Shown here piece after piece: positions 59,501-64,000 of a stretch of 64,000 bases of DNA. The stretch's first letter is position 1. Each line of letters begins with the position of its first letter. Where the stretch lies: assembly GCA_963970005.1 (NCBI GenBank), contig CAXAMN010000003.1:1161517-1225516 (forward strand). The letters run 5' to 3'. This DNA is from Durusdinium trenchii. Its lineage: Eukaryota; Sar; Dinophyceae; Suessiales; Symbiodiniaceae. A program made the translations under genes and the position numbers. Under the pieces are notes generated by a model. The model was not told where the DNA came from. It made no database searches and saw only the letters and a program-made list of their open reading frames with translations.

Positions 59501-60730
59501 CACTTGCCGCGAACGACGACCACGTCGGTAGGTTAAGGAAGGTATGCTGGTGCCACCCACATGCCATGTGTCTTCTTATGTCGACTCGACTCAGGAAGCC
59601 CTTCGAGATTTGCAAAGCTTGGGCCTGGCGAGTCTTGGATGAGTTCTTCGCTCAAGGTGATGAGGACCTCGTTCTCTTCGCTCGGGTGGTCCGTTTCTCG
59701 GACGAAGGGTGGAGCGAACAAGAGCGGAGCCGTGAAGAGAACGGCCGTGGACTGAGCTGCTCCTTGAGTGGCCATATGCCAGTCCATCCCTGACTGGGAC
59801 GCTGATGTGACCACTGATCGCAGGTGAAGCGAGCGAACTGCGAAGCCTGCGAAGCAACTGATAGTCAACGGCTGAAACATGGTTTTCTCCTTCAACAATG
59901 TTTCCAGAACTTCAGTGCTTGTTGCCAGAACACAGCGATAAGACAACTAGGACGAAACCCAAAAGGAAGCGAATATCAAGGAATGAAGGGTCTCGCTGGA
60001 TAGGTCATGGGTTGATAAGCAGATACAACCTACCCAGTCAGTGGATAACCTTGAACCATTTTTTGGGATTGGCTTCCCCACTCAACAAAGATCAACAAAG
60101 TACAGGCAGGTGAAAAAAAGGTTCGAAGGTTGATCAATGATTCGCAGGAGAAGTCACTTGGAATCCCAGTTGGGATGTTGAATGATCGTGAGAAGGCCAG
60201 GTGTTGAATTTTCTGTGATGCATGTGTATGCAGCAGAAGGACACCAAAGCATACAATCATCACAAGCAATACAGGCCTTGTACATCTAAAGGCCTGTCTA
60301 CGGTCTTTTGGGTGACACGATCTCTTTGGAGCCGCTTTTCAGCCCGCAGGTCAATCGTCCAGGATCGCAGCATGGCTTCATCAACTTCTTGGTCGCTCCG
60401 TTCGTCGCCGCCAGCGTCGCTAGAGATGCAAGCTTAAAGGTTTGCCAGTCCTTTTGTGCCTGCTTCATAGTCTATGTCTATCCACAATGCTGCAAGCATT
60501 TTTTGCCATTCACAGAAAGTATCCATGGCTGTTTCGTTTTTGTCCACCGCGAGATGGTGTGGCCTCCTCGGAATTTGGCGGTGGAATCTTGTTTTAGCTG
60601 AGACATCAGGTGAGAGTCTTCCCCGGCTTGCAGCCGATGCATGCACAGATGGTTAGCAACTTGGAGGCGCATGAAAACGCGCGCCGAGTCAGAGAAACGC
60701 TGCGGCACAGCCCCAGATGCAAAGCATTTG
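56351..60730 (+). CDS. Class I 3',5'-cyclic-nucleotide phosphodiesterase gene (overall span)
   Basis: Nine plus-strand exons carry the PDE catalytic domain in order: PYHRFHHGVDV and CHDLGHFG (metal site 1), ELALRYNDKSPLEN, ILHTDNVHHFDMVKE, AVYEMDSEICD, LFLHFADVSNP (metal Asp), CKAWAWRVLDEFFAQ, LGIPVGMLNDREK, VNRPGSQHGFINFLVAPFV (glutamine switch in SQHGF) and QPMHAQMVSNLEAHE. Reaction: hydrolysis of cAMP and/or cGMP to the 5'-monophosphate. The His, His-Asp and Asp metal ligands visible are intact; in the first motif the usual Asn (HNxxH) is Arg. Substrate preference cannot be read. Upstream exons with an S4-like helix and a membrane segment suggest a membrane-anchored protein, unproven. One junction (60195/60350) is confirmed with a GC donor. 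Confidence 0.9.
57239..57286 (+). CDS. PDE exon: ELALRYNDKSPLEN
   Basis: After acceptor agctactcag it encodes ELALRYNDKSPLENL, the family signature following the metal site. The donor is near cctggagaatctggg, probably GC. The expected next words (HC..LF) were not located, so a small exon between here and 58175 is missing from this list. Confidence 0.85.
58175..58300 (+). CDS. PDE exon: ILHTDNVHHFDMVKE
   Basis: Encodes GKIAISVILHTDNVHHFDMV then KERQLNSEP. ILHTD..HH..MVKE is the conserved helix with the Thr-Asp before the substrate pocket. Limits are approximate. Confidence 0.85.
58370..58490 (+). CDS. PDE exon: LEDVSAVYEMDSEICDAQ
   Basis: Encodes SSETRLEDVSAVYEMDSEIC then DAQAAAPEASFLALRDG. 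Corresponds to the variable region between the HTD helix and the ADVSNP motif in the family. Confidence 0.6.
59270..59345 (+). CDS. PDE exon: LFLHFADVSNP
   Basis: Encodes SAARMWLQLFLHFADVSNPL. The Asp of ADVSNP is the fourth protein ligand of the metal pair. Flanking limits are not precise (acceptor near gactgcag). Confidence 0.88.
59595..59668 (+). CDS. PDE exon: CKAWAWRVLDEFFAQGDE
   Basis: Acceptor cgactcgactcag. Encodes KPFEICKAWAWRVLDEFFAQ then GDE. Matches the W...V..EF..QGD..E segment of PDEs. A gtgatgag right after the Gln codon could be the donor, in which case the exon ends at 59656. Confidence 0.85.
60148..60195 (+). CDS. PDE exon: EKSLGIPVGMLNDREK
   Basis: Acceptor gattcgcag; 48 bp in frame. 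The end at 60195 is fixed by protein continuity: GAG AAG | GTC AAT joins to the next exon as NDREKVNRPGSQ, so the intron starts with GC (60196-60197), not with the GT at 60201, which would break the frame. Confidence 0.9.
60350..60439 (+). CDS. PDE exon: VNRPGSQHGFINFLVAPF
   Basis: Acceptor cagcccgcag, donor cttaaag|gtttgc; exactly 90 bp. Encodes VNRPGSQHGFINFLVAPFVA and ASVARDASLK. The Gln in SQHGF is the invariant glutamine that hydrogen-bonds the purine. Confidence 0.93.
60630..60730 (+). CDS. PDE C-terminal exon: PMHAQMVSNLEAHEN
   Basis: After acceptor ccggcttgcag it encodes PMHAQMVSNLEAHENARRVR and ETLRHSPRCK, matching the last catalytic helix (P......N...W-like) of the family. The end is approximate. 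Confidence 0.6.
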
Positions 60731-61149
60731 ACCAGATGGCTTAGCGCAGAGGTCCTCTGTTTCCTTAGACGACGCCCGTCCACGGACCCTGCATGTGTTG
60801 TTTTTTCTCACTGGACAGATGCACTCATAGCAATTCTACTCAGAAATGGGTGTGGCCTTGGGTTCTACAGTGACTGGGTCACGTGGACACATTGGGGTGT
60901 CACCGCACAGTTTCTCGAGCCCTTGATTCATCTGGATTCACTTGGGGGGGGTAAAGAAAACCTCAACCGTCAGAATGCCAGGAGTGGCGGAACATTTGGA
61001 TTGAGGCGACGGAGTTGGGAGACATGTTCGTGCATTCACAGTCGCAGAAGTGCAGAGAGTCATTTGTCATTCAATCTTCCAGAGGTTAGGCAGCTTTGAA
61101 TGCAATTTGAGCTAATTACGTAGTTGGTGCACATGCTGGGCTGCTGATA

Positions 61150-61362
61150 GGATGCCAAGCCTACTGCAGAGGACATTGCCAAGAAGGATGCAGATGTCCA
61201 GTCCTCGAGGGACCATGTGGTGACCTTGCACCTTCAAGAGGGCTTGCATCCAAGATCATCCAAGATCGTGGCACCACATTTGCCTAAGTTCCCAATGCTA
61301 TCCAATGCCCAGTATCTCACTGGTCGTCGCACAGCCTTCCATCCAACCTGGCCAAGCTAAGG
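61150..61362 (+). CDS. Exon candidate, unknown
   Basis: After acceptor-like gctgatag it encodes DAKPTAEDIAKKDADVQSSR, DHVVTLHLQEGLHPRSSKIV and MLSNAQYLTGRRTAFHPTWP and ends TAA. Even composition. May be the end of the PDE transcript or a new gene. Confidence 0.4.
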
Positions 61363-61937
61363 TGGCAAAACTTTGGGCGCTTGACGCCGAGCTCCTCGCA
61401 CGCAGGGACCACATCGCTTGAGCCGAGTCGGAGTTTCTGAAAGATCCAATGAAAGATTGGGTCCAGCCGGTGACGTGCATCATGACCACCGCTCAAGGGC
61501 CGTCGCGACAAAGGTTCGTGATGGCTTGGGATGGAACTGCTTTGCACTCACTCCTATGTAGCGGCCTAACAGGCATATTATAAAAAATGGACCAGTTCTT
61601 TTTGGGTCTAGTTTGCTTCGCTGGAGGGAAGGCGGGCTTTCAGGAATGCCAAGCGGTCCTGGCACAGACTACGGCTACGGTATAGAATAGAACACTTATT
61701 TAATGCATATTAATGCCGTAATTGATTGTTGGACGGGGTCATTTTCAGTATACATGGATACTGTATTTGAACAATTTTGGATCTATATATATATATATAG
61801 GGACTAATGTCCAGCCTGAGGGGCAACTCGAGAGTTGTTGGATTTGAAGAATTGAGTCTGTTCATTGTTCATATTGTATGCCTTTTGAGTTTAGCTTAAA
61901 GTCTAAAGGAGACCTTGGGATGTCAGCATCGGCCTCA

Positions 61938-62152
61938 TTCGAGAGAGAGAGAGAGAGTGAGTGAGAGTGAGAGTGAGAGTGAGTGAGAGAGAGAGAGAGA
62001 GTGAGAGTGAGTGAGAGTGAGAGTGAGTGAGTGAGTGAGTGAGAGTGAGTGACAGTGAGTGAGAGTGAGTGAGAGTGAGTGAGAGTGAGTGAGAGTGAGT
62101 GAGAGTGAGTGAGAGTGAGTGAGTGTGAGTGAGTGTGAGAGTGAGTGTGTGT
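61938..62152 (+). repeat. (GAGAGT)/(GAGT)n microsatellite
   Basis: About 215 bp of ga, gagt and gagagt steps ending in gtgtgtgt. The Ser/Leu/Thr/His-repeat frames on the minus strand are translations of the repeat. Confidence 0.95.
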
Positions 62153-62154
62153 GT

Positions 62155-63130
62155 TATTGCAAGAACCTTTTCACTCCTCATTGCAGGAGTAATCTCCCTG
62201 AAGTTTCTCTGAAGTTTACTCGACTGAATTTTCCTGCTCGAAATCAGCTTGCTTGGAATGTCTCACCTTGTACACGTGAATTGTACTGCAGAGTTCACTG
62301 AAAGCTCTTACTGAAATATGCTGCAGAGAAGTCTTTCCAATCTTTAATTTTTCACAGCAATTTATATGCGCCGATTTCGGCTTCTCGGCCAGTGCCTCCG
62401 GGCCGGGCTTACTGAGACCTTTGATCCAGACCGGGTTTGCACTTCCATGCATGTGTCTAAGTATTCACCTGTACAGTCTGCACGCCTAGGTAATCACAGG
62501 CGGGGCTTCGGACTCAGACATGTCAGCGCATGTGCTTTTCATGCTCTTGGGTTCTTTCTCTCTTTCTGTTGCTTTTCGTTTCTTGAGGCCTTTCCTTAGG
62601 CTTCAGGCACTTTTCAGACAAGGGTGCGCCCGCCAAAATCGGCTTGACTTGAATGCCAATGATGGCACGGCCTTCGGGCCACCCTATCCCACCCTCCCCC
62701 CTACCTCCCTGCCCCTGGGCCCCCGTTGCTACCGCACCTGCTATTTAGGGTAACAGGAAATCGCACTCAACACACTTGTGTGTTGGTGCCTTTCCTTCTG
62801 TTTCTCCTGTCCTACTTCTAGCTACCCGGGCGGTTTAAGACAAAAGTCCCGCTGGCTAACTACTTTCGTTTAACTAAGCGGGCCTCGTCACTACCACCTA
62901 TTTTTCTTTCTTGCCCTTTTCGTTTGCTCTTGCTTTGTTTCTTTTTCTGTCTTTCTAAGGCTTTTTAGGTGGCTAGTAAACCTCCGGCGCGCCAATATTG
63001 GCGCTATGTGTGCAAAGTTGTTGCACTAAAAATCGTTTCATGTAAGGGATACAGAGCGCCGATAGCGGCACAGTGTGTGTGTGTGTGTTAACACCTGTCT
63101 CTAAGGTTTGTACCTGGTAAGTCTGCCGTA
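62155..63130. other. No supportable gene
   Basis: Pyrimidine-rich plus strand (tttctttt-type tracts at 62550-62960), a (GT)n run at 63074-63089, and no splice-bounded open frame. A CCCTCCCCC-type patch lies at 62690-62720. Confidence 0.4.
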
Positions 63131-63186
63131 GGTTCCACTAGAAGGCTGGGTGCTACTAGTAGCTTCTGGCCTTACTACTAGGAACC
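63131..63186 (+). repeat. Dispersed GCTACTAG-type repeat, copy 3 (partial)
   Basis: ggttccactagaaggctggg then tgctactagtagcttctggc and cttactactaggaacc. The ends ggttcc / ggaacc make the whole copy an imperfect inverted repeat of about 56 bp. Confidence 0.65.
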
Positions 63187-63515
63187 AAACTGAAACAAAC
63201 ACAGCGCGAGTCAAAAACGAGGCAGGGGGTCCAGGCAGTTGTGAGTTGTCCCTGGACCAACGAAGAAGGACTCACAACTGGTGAAGCGAGAAGGGACGCC
63301 TTCTCGTGTACCTGCAGGCCAATGTTTAATCCATTGTCTCACCCGTGTTAAAACTTCTGGAACTCTGACCCAGCACTCTTTCAGTTCCTGCACAAACCTT
63401 GTTAAACATCTACAAGTCCATCGACTCAGCCACCTTTCGGTTGCTGCTTCTTTCCGTTCACCAAGTCAAGGGGGACTTCACTCTGATCCTAGCTCTTGCG
63501 AGCAACCATCCAAGT

Positions 63516-63612
63516 GTGTGTGTGTGTGAGAGTGAGTGAGTGAGTGAGTGAGTGAGTGAGTGAGTGAGTGAGTGAGTGGGTGGTGAGTGAGTGAGTGAGT
63601 GAGTGAGTGGGC
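63516..63612 (+). repeat. (GT)n and (GAGT)n microsatellite
   Basis: tgtgtgtgtg followed by about twenty gagt steps, interrupted once by gggtggt. Confidence 0.95.
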
Positions 63613-64000
63613 TCTAGCAGGACAAGGGGCTGGTGCTTTGACCTTATCAAGCGTTTGCCACGCAAGGATGTCCAAGGCTTTGTGCCAGGCTGTTTGCCCG
63701 TCTCACTTTCCCATGATAAATCATCATGGTTTTCATGCGGTGCTCTGAATAAGAGCCGCACGGCTCGCGTCTCCCCCCCAAGTGGTGGGAGGGTCTGAAC
63801 GCGGCGTCAATGTTTGGCGGTGGGCATCCGCAGCACACGAGGGACCGTGCGCCCCACCAGACCCATGGATCTGGCATGGTGCGCCCCACCAGACGAATGA
63901 ACAACCGTTTCCGACAGCGCTGCATACAAATAGTAACAAAGGGCATTGCTACTAGGAGCGATCGGACGCTATAAGCTATAACACTGTGCCAGTCTTTCAT
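63613..64000. other. No supportable gene; short direct repeat
   Basis: A gtgcgccccaccagac word occurs twice (about 63848 and 63880), separated by 32 bp containing ccatggatctggcatg. Open frames are short on both strands. Confidence 0.4.
63936..63975 (+). repeat. Dispersed GCTACTAG-type repeat, copy 4 (fragment)
   Basis: aaagggcattgctactagga and gcgatcggacgct; matches the minus strand of 45480-45545 nearly base for base. Confidence 0.65.

Noticed and set aside
61903..62181. Ser/Leu/Thr/His-repeat protein on the minus strand
   Set aside because: Translation of a GAGT microsatellite.
1..64000. Dinoflagellate spliced-leader gene, 5S or other rRNA, CRISPR array, bacterial promoters or operons
   Set aside because: Looked for the spliced-leader word (ccattttggctcaag), rRNA-like blocks and regularly spaced identical repeats with unique spacers; none seen. 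The GTGCATCGA array has irregular spacing and similar spacers, so it is not CRISPR.

Overview
The window looks like nuclear DNA of a symbiodiniacean-type dinoflagellate. Coding sequence comes as many short exons with long repeat-rich introns. Protein continuity shows GC-AG as well as GT-AG introns. Exons lie in long one-directional runs: minus strand at about 2-17 kb, plus strand at about 19-61 kb. The protein families also fit: a Ty1/copia lineage with extra domains, a DGLDQ / DNT..E.KN / HTH..IDQ DDE-like family, C5-methyltransferase-like proteins, and a cyclic-nucleotide phosphodiesterase with many introns. No rRNA, tRNA, spliced-leader gene or bacterial-style operon was seen. Where no splice junction could be verified, exon limits are approximate.

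Layout. (1) 1-155: the 3' end of a zinc-binding-type protein gene. (2) 220-797 and 17398-18116: two same-orientation blocks of one complex GC-rich tandem repeat. (3) 798-17397: a 16.6 kb unit between them, bounded by near-identical terminal inverted repeats (TIRs) of about 155 bp. It is filled by an intron-rich minus-strand locus encoding a C5-cytosine-methyltransferase-like protein (motifs GAPC, ENV, HSRERV, AGNGM) followed by a DDE/RNase H-fold-type transposase-like protein and a long C-terminal region of unknown function. I read this as a large DNA transposon that carries its own DNA methyltransferase. (4) About 19-26.4 kb, plus strand: a gene whose exons match, in order, a DUF1848-type radical-SAM protein with CX3CX2C at its C-terminal end; Arg/Ser-rich exons lie upstream and a Pro/Met/His-rich tail follows. 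One intron holds a large A-rich minisatellite. (5) 26.4-36.4 kb: scattered plus-strand exon candidates without recognised domains.

(6) 36487-44556: an LTR retrotransposon of the Ty1/copia type with identical 176 bp LTRs, a 5 bp target duplication, a primer-binding site matching a Met-tRNA anticodon arm, and a polypurine tract. Its coding order is Gag (CCCH + CCHC fingers), protease, a methyltransferase-like domain, DD35E integrase, reverse transcriptase, RNase H, two hydrophobic segments, dUTPase and a last small ORF. A deletion joins reverse transcriptase to RNase H, so this copy is probably non-autonomous although its LTRs indicate recent insertion. (7) 44.6-64 kb, plus strand: exon candidates including one with an S4-like basic segment (49.5 kb), one with a membrane segment (52.9 kb), and a clear run of class I cyclic-nucleotide phosphodiesterase exons (56.35-60.7 kb). 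The last 3 kb are mostly simple repeats.

Common thread. Two unrelated mobile elements, one a DNA transposon and one a retrotransposon, both appear to carry C5-methyltransferase-like domains, in a lineage known for very heavy CG methylation and for retrotransposon-borne DNMTs. The retrotransposon additionally carries a dUTPase.
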